From the NCBI GenBank assembly GCA_038503065.1, contig JBCAMK010000002.1, positions 1,302,001-1,366,000 on the forward strand: 64,000 bases of DNA, given 5' to 3'. The translations under genes and the position numbers were made by a program. The notes below the pieces were generated by a model. The model was given only the letters and a program-made list of their open reading frames with translations, searched no databases and was not told the DNA's origin. This DNA is from Paragyromitra xinjiangensis. Its lineage: Eukaryota; Ascomycota; Pezizomycetes; Pezizales; Discinaceae. Numbering within the stretch: the first letter of the stretch is position 1; each line of letters opens with the position of its first letter. Shown piece by piece: positions 23,727 to 36,132 of this stretch.

Positions 23727-24596
23727 ATGGCACCATCCAACTATCCCACCGTCCCAAAAGCAAACAGCAGTAAACCGTATGCTAGATCCTCCTGTAAGTT
23801 TCATCCTTCGTTTCAGACTTTCCATTTCCTGATTGGTGATTAGTAAAACTGATGTTCTTACCACTCTCCCAGCCAAGATACCAAACTTTTCCAATTACAC
23901 CACTACCTCTAAATCCCGGCAACGTGCTACTCATAAAACCGCCCATTTGCCCAATACTAAATTAAAAAGAGGCCCACACCCGCCATATGGGCAAGATTTG
24001 CCTAGGGTCCCTGGCGTCGACCTCGGCGTATCGCAGGCTCCACCCCCGGATAACATTGATGATATCCCAAGATTAATAACTCAGACTATACTTGAGGACC
24101 CTTTTACAACAGAAAATAGTACATGGCCTTTTTTCGTTGCTTTGCATCAGGACACAATATCCTAATTTTTTTTAGATCGTTGCTAACTTTCCCTCCCTCT
24201 AAAGGCTTCTCCACATTATTCACTGCCCCAAAAGCTCCACATAAATATTCATTTTTTGGGGTCCATGATAGCCAGGGTTCCTTTTTCTTCGACGAACCAG
24301 AAACCAGCAGCTGCCTAAGCCCTTCCTCTAAGAGAATTCGCCTTACTGGCTGCAACAATTTTCCTAAGCGAAAAAGAAAAACCGGTTTCAGCGGGGATAA
24401 AATTGCTTCACCTACCAAACTCTCTGGCGCATTACCAATAGGCTCCTCAGCTCCCGAGTTCTCCAATAAAGAAAGCCTAAGTGATCTCGGGAGCTCCCGT
24501 TGTAGACAGTCTACCGGGCATGAGATTTGTGAAACCGTCCCTCTCAGCCCATACGTACGAATCTCTCGTGGAGACTGGGTCATGGATTTAGTCTGA
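23727..24596 (+). CDS. Unrecognised Ser/Pro/Lys-rich protein, exon structure unresolved
   Basis: The first exon 23727-23793 (MAPSNYPTVPKANSS...) joins through a GTAAGT intron to 23873. From there a frame runs to a stop at 24163-24165, giving 119 aa. From about 24123 to 24596 a different frame has coding-like composition: SSKRIRLTGCNNFPKRKRKT, which resembles a nuclear localisation signal, and a Ser/Pro-rich tail. The two parts could be one gene joined by a second intron near 24110-24150, but the best candidate is only about 32 nt and I cannot settle it. No domain is recognised. Confidence 0.4.
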
Positions 24597-27500
24597 CGCT
24601 AATTGGAAGCGTGAGTGTTCATGAGGGTTAGGGAATAGATCAGGTATCCTTTGTTTTCTATCGCGATCGGGTTCCAGAGACCTTGTGATTATCACGCTTG
24701 AGATAATGTAATCGTAGATCCCTCTTTCTTCTTTTTTTTCCAAAATGAGTTATGTTGATGCATAACCACTATTTCTATTGCCTATAATTTGTTCCATCAG
24801 TTCGAACTAAGAGGGGTCGGGACGTTATACTACTTATGGAATAGACACTCTGCAAACCAGCGGTCATATCTTCACGTGGGTAATGCTATGGGCAGGGACG
24901 TCGTAATTCGATTATTACAAGCGCATGTGCTTACGATAGACGGTCTTCGACATAAATAGAATTTTTTGTATTCAGTAAACTAGCGATGGGAGGAGATTTT
25001 TAGTGTTTAGGTGTTTGGGCCACCAGCTGGATTGGATTTGTTGCTCACTGCTTGCGTCACTTGATCTCACTCGGAGATTACTAATCTGGTTAATGTCTTG
25101 GCGTAAAATAACACGAGTGATCATCCGTGATTACTGTGCTGATATTGATTGATTGGTTGGTTATTCATACACGCATCCAGCCCTTAGGCTATGACGGCTA
25201 GCATTATCAAAACTTAAGAAAGAAAACTCCCCTTTAATCACTGTCATCCCTATACACGCTTCACGGCACTTCCGCTTCTTCGTCTTCTTCAGACTCCTCA
25301 TCCTCTTCCCTTTCTCTCAACAAAATTTCTCCCCTGGCCATTTACTGTGCTGGTAACATTTCGTCCTGTTTCAAGACGTTCCATGTGATTGATGAAAGTA
25401 CTCAGGCTAGTTTTATAGCGAGTATTCCCAGGATCTTTTAGTAGAATAGCTAGCTGTTTCACTTTAGGTTCGAGTTTTGCATTTTTAGTTTTGTAGCCTA
25501 CGAAATCTTTCTAGACTCCATTCAAGATTTTGCTTTGAGGACTAGCTAGGTAGACTCAGTTGCCTGGTAATGAGGTTAGAATCGGAAGCAAGAAATTATG
25601 TTTTTCGTGCTCAACTTGGACACTGTTTTCGAGGCGAAGGAAGAAACTTGAATGCTTAGAAGTTTGAGTGAACGCCATGCAACTAGTACTGGTGTGTAGC
25701 AGCATACAAACCGAAATAGATCCTGATTATCGGCTCAAGGTGTATCTGGTAGGACGGATATTCCACGGGGAAATCAAAGGAAACATGCGGGCATCACTTA
25801 CCAAGTAAACTTGTAACCCAAAAGCCATAGCTGCATAGTGACAAACTGTCCGATAATATTTCCCAACGGAGATTTCCTACGGTTAAGGGAATATCATGGA
25901 TGTCCCCAGGGTTGGACCCACGTGCTGGGTGAAAAAACTCCGGAGCATCCTGAGTTTGTGGTGTCTATTAAGATGCTAAAACCTCAATGTGAAGGGAACA
26001 AATATTTTTTCTTTTGCGCGTTTAGTGCTGGGAATAGCTGTGTGAATGAAAACTGGTATGGGAGAAAATCGGATGAACACGCGTATGGATTATGTATTGA
26101 GTTCAAGAAGGCAGGGGGCTTGTTATATCTGCTAGAGTGTTTGGTAGCCAAGATGTGATAGTTTTAGACTATACCAAGACGAGAGTTACATTAGTGCGCT
26201 AATGATATAGTAGCTGGGTCTAGGGCCAGGGTCGATAGCTGGTACCAATAAAAGAAGAAGGGAACAGAGGGCTTCGCTTGGTATATGGTGTAGATAATTA
26301 ACCTCAAAGATATAGACTCACTACAGCTAAGGATAACAAGGCAAGGCAAACGAGTCACTAGCGGGGCACATAGGCTAACTCATCTACCTTACCATAGTCA
26401 CATAAAGAGAAACAACTAAAAGGATTGAACGTCATTATCGTTCCGCCTAACGCTAGATATCAGGCCTATGGCACTACCTCACGTAAGTATTACGATACAC
26501 AAGGCAAACTCGCGAAGAGACAAGGGTTTTCTTTTTGTATTGATTAATGATAAAAGAGCTGAACGTTAGCAAATGGCTGTGTCTGTAGGTACGGGCATGG
26601 TTTCACACTTTTTGCAATATATACTAGATCTTTGCTAGGCACACTCGGCCTCTGGAAGGCGACACCACTGGAGCCACCCCACGCCAAGTCGCCGTTTAAG
26701 CCTTCTAAAGGTATACTATCAGCTGCAGTTCTTTGGAAGTAGATTTAAAACGAGCAAACCTGCGTTTCCTCAACAGAACCAAGAATTGTGAACCTTATCA
26801 CAACCTACTCTCATTCCCTGCAGTTTTTAACCGGCCAAGTGAAGGAAAAAAGGGCTTATTCCGCTGTACCCACTAACTTTCATGTGGGGGCGCTCGGCAG
26901 TAATCTAGCCCTGGCAATAGACAACTCTCATTTTGAGGCGGAGGGGGGCTTTCGTCTGAGAAAATTATAACAACGGCTGAAAACAACAGGTTCCAAGATA
27001 TCTAATTTCTTAGGTACGCTATTGGTGCAAACACTAAGTACGTGGTATCGGGCAGAACCGGTAGAAAAACCTTCACGTCAGAAATTCTACATTTTGCGGT
27101 ACGAATCCCGAGAAACAGTTGGAAAATTCCTGAAGCAAGGAGGATCTTTCCCTAGCGCTATAGCGCCCCACATTTAAGATAGTCAATTGCAAAGCCTTCC
27201 TCGTCTTAGGTGCGTCGAACCAAGAGTTTCAAGACGTCAAATCAAAGCGTGATTGCAATTGACACCGGCTGCACGACTAATTTGGGGAAACATAAGACTA
27301 GGACGTCAATTGCAAAGTTTAAGAACCTTCCTATCTAGGTTCATTCTGATAGTGACTCTCTTGGCGTGACCTATGTACCTATTTGCGCCTGACTAAGCTT
27401 TGTTAACAACCATTGTGAACTAAGCAACCGTTCATGCAGCCAGTTTAGAATTTGGTGAAATATCTCGGGTTTTAAATCCATTATCAAATCTAATTATAAG

Positions 27501-27800
27501 TTTTGGAGTTCCCACTAATTGAAGATGACACGGGTAAAATTTTAGATAGGGTAAAAGATAAACCAAACCCCGCCGCATGCACATCGGTTCCAATAACGAA
27601 AAAAAAATCATCAGCAGTTGATAGCCAAGGTTTCTTTTATCTCACATAACACATAGCTATAAGGGAATTACTGATCCTAGGAGCAGACATAAACTCCTAT
27701 ATAAGGGGCCTATCACCAGCTTGAAACTCGCTGCCTTTTCATAGGCTAAGCCCACTACTACTCAGTCAGGGCTGGATTAAAGACACCAAAGAAAGATCAA
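24597..27800. other. Gene-poor 3.2-kb interval
   Basis: Apart from the possible exon fragment at 25261-25510 there is no supported gene. A frame at 25838-26158 opens only at GTG and was rejected. Two similar segments (TCAATTGCAAAG... followed by CCTTCCT) lie at about 27182 and 27306. The part from about 27690 to 27800 is the probable promoter and leader of the peptide transporter. Confidence 0.5.
25261..25510 (-). CDS. Possible exon pair of an unrecognised gene
   Basis: Reading leftward from an acceptor-like CTAG at 25511, one frame gives KDFVGYKTKNAKLEPKVKQL and continues through HMERLETGRNV. After a one-base offset near 25340 a second frame begins at an ATG and gives an acidic end (REREEDEESEEDEEAEVP) before the stop at 25261-25263. 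It may be the 3' end of a small gene with an unplaced intron, or a relic. No upstream exon could be assigned and no family is recognised. Confidence 0.25.
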
Positions 27801-29780
27801 ATGCTAGATAACAAAACTGAGATGGCCCTTGAGAAGGCTAATGCCCCCGAGAGCACACAGGGACTGTAAGTCTCCATTTCTCCAAAGATAACGTTGTTCT
27901 CAAATATATATTCACGATTCACTGATATCAAATAGAGAGCACACCGCTACGGTAGTAGGAGCCCCAGAGGATTCTAGGACTACAGAAATTCCGGCCTACA
28001 AGAGTGAGGGGTCAATCGATATTGGTGGTGAGGTATCGTTCGGAGAAGATGACGAGGAGCCTACCGACCAGGAGATGATCGAGCTCCGTCATGTTGGTGA
28101 CAAGATTCCCATTAGCGCTTGGCTTGTCGCAGTTGTGGAGTTGGCGGAACGTTTTACATACTACGGTTTGACTGGTCCCTTCCAAAACTATATGCAAAAC
28201 AGGAGAGACGATCCTCTTCACCCTGGTGCTCTTGGCCTTGGACAATCTTCTGCAACTGCTTTACAATACTTCTTCCAATTCTGTAAGTACACCTGTAGGG
28301 AGTCGGGTTGCAATCGGGGACTACTTGATCTTCTAACACCAGGTTCCAACAGGGTGCTATGTCACTCCAATCCTAGGAGGTATTGTCGCCGATGCTTGGT
28401 TAGGCCGCTACAACGCTATTGTCCTTTTTGCCCTAATCTATGTCTGCGGTCTCGTTATCCTATTCGCTACGTCTCTGCCATCTTCTCTCGAGAACGGTGC
28501 TGGACTTGGTGGTCTAATTGGTGCCATGCTAGTTCTTGGTGTTGGAACTGGCGGCATCAAGAGTAATGTGTCTCCCCTAATTGCCGAGCAGTATACCAAA
28601 ACCAAGCCATTCCTCAAGACCCTTAAGACCGGCGAGAGAGTCGTTGTCGACCCTGCTGTTACTATCCAAAGCTTGTACAATATCTTCTACTGGTGCATTA
28701 ATGTTGGATCGTTGTCTTCGATTGCGACCGTGTGGTTGGAATTGAAGGTCGACTTTTGGGTAAGTTTATCCTTACTCATAATCTTAAATCCCATCTAAGA
28801 ATCAAGAATAGGCGGCCTTCCTTCTGCCCTTCTGCTTTTTTTTCGTCGGTATATTCACTCTAGCCATCGGTAAAAAACACTACGTCGTACGCCCCCCGAA
28901 GGGTTCCGTCCTCCTCGACGCTATCAGAGCATTGGGAATTGCTGCCAAATCCGGCTTCAAAATGGACGCTGCCCGCCCTGTCTATGGGGATCAATTCATC
29001 GAGGAGATGAAGCGTGCTCTCGTTGCATGCCGTGTTTTTTGTTTCTACCCAATATACTGGCTCCTGTACGGGCAAATGTCATCCAATTTTGTCTCTATGG
29101 CCGGAACAATGGAAACCCATGGCATACCGAACGATCTACTCTTCAACCTGAACTCTATTTCCATTATTATTTCAATTCCATTGATGGAGAAAGGAGTCTA
29201 CCCCTTTCTCAGAAAGTTAAAGATTCCATTTAAGCCGATCACTCGGATAACTTTTGGGTTCTTCCTCGCTGCAGTGTCAATGGCATACGCTGCAGGTGTG
29301 CAGAAAATGATCTATGGTGCTGCCCCTTGCTACAACACTCCCCTCGAATGCGCGGCCAGTAACGGTGGGGTAATTCCTAACAAAGTCCACGCCGCCATCC
29401 AAATCCCTGCATATGTACTCATCGGTCTCTCTGAGATCTTCGCCTCTATCACTGGCCTTGAATACGCATTTACCAAAGCTCCTCCCTCCATGAAATCCCT
29501 CGTCATGGCAGTCTATCTCCTCCAAAATGCCTTCGGTTCAGCCATTGGAATTGCGCTTTCTCCCACTTCAAAGAATCCCAAGATGGTGATCTTCTTCTCT
29601 TGTCTCGCTGGAGCTACCGCACTTGCGGGCATTGCTTTTTGGCTTTGTTTTAACAAACATAATGCGACGGAGGAGCAGATGAATAGGATTGACGCGAACA
29701 CGGAGTTTAAGCCGCGAAAAGTGGCGGATGTGGAGACAGCGATATCAAGAAAAAAGGGAGGAAACGAACCAAAAGCTTAG
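27801..29780 (+). CDS. ptr2: Proton-coupled peptide transporter, POT/PTR2 family
   Basis: Four exons: 27801-27865, 27936-28282, 28353-28759 and 28812-29780. They give 595 aa with consistent phases and GTAAGT donors. The protein would import di- and tripeptides with protons across the plasma membrane. The acidic N-terminal tail ends in WLVAVVELAERFTYYGL, which holds the family's proton-coupling motif ExxER plus FTYYG. The second family signature GLGTGGIK-like appears as GVGTGGIKSNVSPLIAEQY, and the FYWCINVGSL segment follows. The C-terminal half (RVFCFYPIYWLLYGQMSSNF) matches the family closely. Length is normal for fungal Ptr2. It is the last clearly conserved chromosomal gene before the accessory block beginning near 31 kb. 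Confidence 0.93.
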
Positions 29781-30219
29781 ATATTCTTGATTTTTTTTAG
29801 TCTTGATTATTCGGCAGTTCCATTTCGTTCACGTCTAGCCCCACTTTCGGTAGTGTGGCCTTTTTATTATAACTACAATACCAAAAAAGCGGGTGTATCT
29901 ACTACAGTTCTCCTGCTGCATGGCTACTGTATTCTTCAAAGTGTGGCATTATTTAAAAATCCAGAATTAGTTCTTCATTTTTTACAATATGCCTGCAAAG
30001 GAATGCAGCAATGTAAAAGGAATACTGGGTACAATAAATGCTACACATTTGAAAATGCAGCAGCAATACTGTAGCAGTACTAGATACCTCATTCTATGCC
30101 ATTTGCGGACTTTTAGGTGAGGTCACACTGGTTCCAGCAGATCAGGTCCAGCAAGTCTAGCAACTGTTGAGCAGGGGTCCACTGCTGAAGACCCAAGGTA
30201 TCCAGGTACCACAATCACC

Positions 30220-30310
30220 GTCACGCTGTGACCATTATCACTGTCATCACCGCCATTACCATCATGGTCATCACCATCATCACCATCATCACCGTCATGA
30301 TCACCATGTG
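30220..30310. repeat. Trinucleotide microsatellite (CAT/CAC)n
   Basis: Degenerate tandem CAT and CAC units; the His-rich frame read through it is a by-product of the repeat. Confidence 0.85.
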
Positions 30311-31054
30311 GTTTATTATCAGTGCTTGCATGTACATGCATATAGAAAAATTAACTGAACTATGTAGAGAATATTCTTGGTGAAGATGTATTTCCCATCT
30401 AGAACTAGCCTGTAGATGATGGACTTAGTCTCAAGAAGCTGTTGATGAATTCTTGTAACTAGTTGATGAAATACTGATTAATTGGTGATGAAGCACAAAT
30501 AGTTCATAGAGGTAGACACAAAAAGTAGGAGTAAAATGGAATAATACATGCACCTGTAAATAAAGCGTACATACATCTGGTATATTAATATAAATACTAA
30601 TTTTTTATAATCTAATAAGAATGCTACAGAACTACCGCTATTTAAAAAATGCGCAGTCCAAACTAAATACTCATTGTAAGAGGTACTGCACTGCTGCTGC
30701 CTCAAAATTCTGAATTCCTGCCAACAAATACTGAAATAAATCTAGTAATTAATTGACTTCAGCACCTATCTAGTATTATAATATATGCAGTTATACTACG
30801 GGAGCAGATCCATCCCCTTTTTTGGTACTGTAATTAGTGCTTGATTAGCGATAAGTTACCTGCTTAGCACAAGAAAAACGGAAGAACTCGAGATCATATC
30901 ACAATATGCAATACCAAGGTTTGCCATAGTAACAAAATCTGGAGATCATTTGTCGCTTAAAACGGGCTTCAGGAACCATTCTTGGATTCTTTTTTTTGTT
31001 TAAGAAACTGTAAATAGTTTCCACCTAGACTAAAAAATTGTCAAGCGTTTTCGC

Positions 31055-31150
31055 TTCACCAACAAGTGCCATCACTTCACCAACAAGTGGTTCCCTCTTC
31101 ACCAACAAGTCCTTTCTTTCATTACTAGGCCAGTCCCTTTCACCGACAGA
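31055..31150 (+). repeat. Short iterated repeats upstream of the recombinase gene
   Basis: TTCACCAACAAGT occurs at 31055, 31076 and 31098, spaced 21-22 bp (two helical turns). A diverged copy (TTTCACCGACAGAT) lies near 31138. They sit about 300-390 bp before the recombinase start codon, where a Starship left end would be expected. They could be binding sites for the recombinase or a promoter element; either is inference. Confidence 0.6.
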
Positions 31151-31447
31151 TGAGTTCGCTTCAATGATAGACTAGTTCTTCGACAAATCCTTCCGATTTT
31201 CCCACGAAGTCTTTTCTACATGGCGGACGCGCACGAGGTCTCACGATGGAACGAACAGTCAAGTTAATGGCCAAACTTAGCTCTATGCTGGAGCCCTGAT
31301 GGGCGGGCTGTGTCCCATATTCTCGATGAGATAAAGATACAGCTCTTCCTCGCCGGAAGAGCACCAAATAACTACTCACTCACCCGACACTCCTCGAAGT
31401 CAACGATATCCATCCCTAGATTCAAATATCCCAAGTTCACAGACAAG

Positions 31448-33567
31448 ATGGCGACAGACTGGAAAGCAAAGAGAGCAGAGCGCAAGACCAAGAGGCTGGC
31501 TACAACCAAAGACTATGCCCCTAGTACCCAGTTATCAATGGATCGTGAAAAACGGTTATGGGATCGGTTAGTAAATAAAAACCCATCCTACCCCATATTT
31601 TCGATAGTACTAATTAGTTCAGTTTTTGCAAGGATGAGCTCCAGTGCGATCCCGAAGAGACTATGAAAGAGATGGATGCGGAGGATATAGCGACTTACCT
31701 TGATTGGAAGGCTACGGTAACGAAGGTACAGTGTATTTCTTCACTGAAAACCGCGTATAAAAACCTGCAGTCACTCTATTGCGATAAAATGGGGGGGCTT
31801 CAGGTTAGGAGCGATATCAATACAGCTGTACATCTGGTAAGTTTAGCCTTTATTTTTTTCACTTCAGAGGGAACTAACAACCAAAATAGCACATGAAGAA
31901 AGAGATGGCTGGAACGTTTGGCTTGAAAACTAGGGGTGGAGATAAGGCGGTGGTCACGTCGAGCGATTTCGTCAACATCTTAGAGGGTCTCTGGAAGTGG
32001 AAGAATTATCGGCCCGACCTTCGATTGATCCAATGTTCGTTTATGGCTAAAATAATGGCGTACACCGCTACAAGGCCTGGTGCTATAATGGAGACATCAA
32101 CCTACAAGAACGAAGCTCTTTTTTATAAGGTATTAGGAAACCTCGACTTCTATTCGTGGAGATCAAGGAGAAAAGACTAATGGATACTAGGACGTAAAGC
32201 TATACCTTGTCAGATATCCATCCGGTCAGTGCAAGTTCGCACTTGAGATAAATTTGACGAAACTAAAGGGCAAAAGAGATGAAGTGGCGTAAGTAGTAAC
32301 GGTCGCAAAGCTCTGTAGAAATTTCTAACGAGACTTTAGCCTTGGGTTTGCTCTTTTCGAGATGGACAACACAGTTCTTTGTCCCCTATTCGACTTCATC
32401 ACATTAGCTTGTGCGAGGCAAGCCTTCGAGATTGCGGATATGAATGCTCCAGGGAATCTGTTTGACCTTCGGGTTACAGGAACAACGCCCTACATGGAGA
32501 TTTCGTTCAAGCCAGAGCTCCTAAATACACCAATATGTTGTGGCTCCGACGGAAACCCCATGACATATGCGGCAATTTCCGGAATGCTAAAAAATGGCGG
32601 GCTGCACACTGGTTTTGCCAGAAGTGTCACCTGTTATTGGTTACGAAGGGGGGCATCAAACGCGATAAGTCGTGTTGCAACACCTGCGGAGCTAACCCAG
32701 ATCATGGGGCATACAACCCCGCAAATTTTTGCCGGCTACTATGCCGACAGAAATATTCGGATTGATACACAAGCTGCCTTCTTTGGAACAGCCCCACAAT
32801 CAGAAATCCTCGAAGCTCTGCGATGACTGGAAAGAGATCCCATGGCTCCGTGCAAATTGGATAGGGATCAAATCGAAAAGATATGGGCTAGTGACGAACT
32901 TTTGGAGGGGCTAATCAAAGATCGGGGCAGGGCCGAAAATGGCTCCGAGGCTTCTCGTGAATTGGACCTGTTAATAAAGAGTAGGAAAGAGAAGCTTATT
33001 AACAATGGTACAATTCAACTCAGGGCTGAGTGGTTCAAAACCAGGAGCAGCCGGGAGATCCAGCAGCAACTGGCTGGAGAAGAACCGCCACTACATGTGG
33101 AGGAACGTGTCTATCTATCTGACTGGCATAAATCTCTTGTGGAGTCGATTTTCGGTCGCCCGAACCCAAACCACCGACGCCCTGACATCATCCGAGATCT
33201 TATTCAGTTCTGTTTGCCCAGCACCGCCTTGGAGGATTTAGGGCAGGATTCAAAGCCGGATCTTCAAACAACTCCAACAGCCTGCCTGTCCGATGCCAAC
33301 GAACCAAAACTCGAACTAATTTGGGAAGATTCAACGGTCTACAAGCAAATTCCAAAATCCCTTGCCTGCCCTTTTTGCTCAACTAAGGCTTCGACTCGCT
33401 CAAATCTAAAACGTCACGTAGTCTCGAAACATTTACCCAGGACTACGAGTACTCCAATCCAATGCCCCTGTGGGGTCCAGTGCAGCAAAATCGGAATCTT
33501 CAAAAATCACTTTGTTTTACATCACGGCATTCCTCTGAGCCTAGGCGATTGTCTCCAGCAGGGCTGA
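31448..33567 (+). CDS. DUF3435 tyrosine recombinase (Starship captain family), one in-frame stop
   Basis: Five exons: 31448-31566, 31623-31836, 31890-32129, 32191-32288 and 32340 onward, all phase-consistent. The catalytic part matches DUF3435 recombinases: ATRPGAIMETSTY with the first Arg, DVKLYLVRYPSGQC, YWLRRGASNAI, then IMGHTTPQIFAGYYADRN with the His and the Tyr expected to be the nucleophile. A TGA at 32824-32826 ends the frame after EILEALR (385 aa). The same frame continues with LERDPMAPCKLDRDQ, as intact relatives do, to 33567. That C-terminal part has a C2H2 finger (CPFCSTKASTRSNLKRHVVSKH) and a second Cys/His cluster. The catalytic domain is thus complete but the full protein is interrupted. 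Captains integrate and mobilise giant Starship elements, usually as the first gene, reading inward, as here. Confidence 0.85.
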
Positions 33568-34259
33568 GTCTCCATGCGTTTGGTTTTATCCTATATCTGT
33601 CACTGCCTACGGAGTCAGCCCGCTATGCTTGTTTGCGCCCGTTTCTTAGGTCTATCACCCTACGGATATATCACGATCCTTTCCATGTACCTGGAGTGTG
33701 CAGCTTTTTTTTTGTTCATCTCATCTCTCAAATTCATCCCGAGGGCCCTTAGGTCATCACCCTACGAATATATCACGATCCTTTCTATGTACCTAGAGTG
33801 TGCAGCTCTTTTTTGTTCTTCACCCAATCCCCCAAACCCATCCCGAGGACCTTAGTTTACTTGTTAATAACACTACTTTCGCAAAAATTTTATTAAGTAA
33901 CCTTAGTTAATCTTTCTAGTGAGGTACGTACCCACAAATGATTCTCGCCAACTCGATTACATCGTGAAGTATTCCAACTCTGAATCACACCCTACACATA
34001 CATGTAGTCACTTATAACGAAAGAAACCGGTGTACCAGACGACCGAATTGCCTGAGCTTCTTCTTGAAACACGCATATTGCGAATCAACTCGCATCTGTG
34101 CTTCCTATCTTTCCATAGACATGCTATAAATCGGTGGCATAAATGTCGTATGAAATCTGCTGTGATGCAGCGAAGAAATTCAAGAATCAATTACACTAAA
34201 ATATTTGCCCTTACATGCAGTGAATGAAAAGTGAGACGTTAACATAAGGTTTATACACT
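33568..34259. other. Gap after the recombinase with a duplicated segment
   Basis: There is no gene here. A segment of about 100 bp is present twice in direct orientation (listed separately); the rest is A/T-rich 3' flank. Confidence 0.6.
33648..33855 (+). repeat. Tandem duplication, about 102-bp unit
   Basis: Two copies begin TATCACCCTACG and ATCACCCTACG at about 33651 and 33752. They share ATATATCACGATCCTTTC and end in CATCCCGAGG. Differences are mostly transitions. Confidence 0.8.
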
Positions 34260-36132
34260 TTATATCTTGGTACGATATGAACCCTCCAAGATGCCCGCAA
34301 ATTCCTCCCTCAGTTTCTCGCACTTGATCTCGACTGGATCGCAGGAATTAAAGAGACACTTTGCATTCCATATTAGGTGCACACCACAGTCCGCATCGTT
34401 GGATTGAGCCGCACATTTCTATATATTTCAACATGCAATATTAAGGATGGGGATGTATGCACACTTACAGTATTATCGATGTACCATCCGTCTGTAGGGT
34501 GGCCATCATTTTCAAGTATATCATGAAGCACCTTAATAAAATTTAGCAAAAGGGGATGACAAAGAATAAGGTCTAGGTAACTAACCCTCTCCCAATCCGT
34601 TTGTTTATGCATAGGGTCATAAACCACAAAGGTCTTAGTACTGTACTCAATAAGAAGTAGAACCCAATGGTTTTCTTCTCGGCAAAATGGGACTACGATC
34701 TTTGATGCTTCGTATCGCCCTAGGGCACTTTGGCGGGAGTAATTTGAGGATAGCGCGAGAGATTTAACAGGGAGATAGTGGCAGCTCTTATACGAAGGTG
34801 AAACAGAGTGATAGTAAAATAGAAGAAAATTTATGATCTCATCATTTAACATGCCGCCAGGCAGTAGTCTTGTGAGGGTATCTTCGGAAAACTGATACGG
34901 CGGAATACTCCACTGCTGTCCGGAGATTTTTGACCGCTAATTCTTCAGCACGAGAAGGAACCAAGAGAAAAGATTTGAATACCCATTCATCCCAGAAGAA
35001 GGGATCACATTGGTCACAAGGCGGCAAGGGTTGCCATTTTCCAAATGATCCCAGCTGAAATCCATCGCTACGCACCACTATCTCTGGCTGGGCAATTTCC
35101 ATATCTTGGCTGTTGCCACATATGTCGTTAAGGGATACACCCTTGGTCGACGGGGAATCACGGCAAAATTGGCCTTCCATATCATGAGTCCCTAAAATGG
35201 TAAGGTTTTCTGCCCCCAACCCAGGCGGAATGATGCCGATATGTCGAGTGATAGTTAATGTCGCCTCGGAAGCCAGTTTGACCAAATCTTGGTGACTTCC
35301 CTTTATACAATTAATAAGCAGCGGAACGGAAGAATTTTTCATCTTGTGTTCGAAGCTGCTACTCATCAGTACTATCCTTTCATTTTCTAGGTGGGTCATA
35401 CAAGGAATGCTGGAAATTAGGTCCTGGAAGCATCACAATGCCAACCCCAAACTCTCTTCCTAGCTGAAGCCACCTTCTCCCAGCTTTGATTTTATAATTA
35501 AGTTGTTTTTTTTTCCTTTCGCCGTCTGGTTTGTCGTTCCATCCAGGCCCGTGGATCATCTCCAATAATTTCATTGATGCCTGGTGTTTATCGCGTTCAG
35601 GTGTTTCAAAAACACAGGCTAGGAATAAATATGATAGTCGCCGTTGAATAGCAACTAGACCGAGCTCAGTCTCAGAAAGCATAGCTGTAGTGTGTAGACG
35701 CCGAACTTTGTCTGCTTCTGTTTCATTCCCGGGCCCACACCAGAGGATCCCTTTGTGCGAGAAACTCAGGCTTCCATTGGCGTTCCATTCGGATATCATC
35801 TTTTGAGCATACCGACAGTCAAAATCTTGGCATATAGAGACTACTTTCTCAATCGCAACCGATCGCTCTGAATCGCTTCTAGATACTTTATGCAGAATCT
35901 CAGCGCTCCCACAGGTGGTGGATAGTCCTCGAGGCCTTTTCCTATTTCTCTCCACAAGCGAGAAGTTGATTAAGCTTGCCGATATTACCTCCCGATCAGA
36001 GTCGGTGGTTCGATCAAGATAGTTGTTTATAAGATTCATGATTAGCCGGTCCCTTGCTATAGTTGAAATCGTCTCGTTAGAGGCATTGGATACGAAATCT
36101 GTTAAAGCCAATAGTTCTTCGTTGCTTTTCAT
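34260..36132 (-). CDS. C48 (Ulp1/SENP-like) cysteine protease
   Basis: Four exons: 36132-35402, 35358-34962, 34915-34469 and 34418-34260. The phases agree and give 577 aa from the ATG of MKSNEELLALTDF. The catalytic domain is in the last third: MLNDEIINFLL, then HWVLLL with the His, FVVYDPM with the Asp, and QSNDADCGVHLIW with the oxyanion Gln and the catalytic Cys. All key residues are present. Family members remove SUMO-like modifiers or process proteins. The N-terminal 400 residues have no recognised domain. C48 genes also occur inside eukaryotic DNA transposons, so this copy may be mobile cargo, not a housekeeping Ulp1. The 43-nt and 46-nt introns are inferred from frame continuity. Confidence 0.78.

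Larger units (their letters stand above)
29781..31447. other. Boundary interval between core genes and accessory block
   Basis: There is no supported gene. The segment holds a CAT/CAC-type trinucleotide tract at 30220-30310, A/T-rich DNA to about 31020, and a set of short direct repeats (31055-31150) upstream of the recombinase gene. If the recombinase is a Starship captain, the left end of the element should lie here. Confidence 0.5.

Noticed and set aside
25838..26158. A 106-codon frame opening at GTG
   Set aside because: No ATG near the start, no domain and no neighbouring exon; likely chance.
30167..30358. His-rich small frame (HHHHH)
   Set aside because: Created by a CAT/CAC microsatellite.
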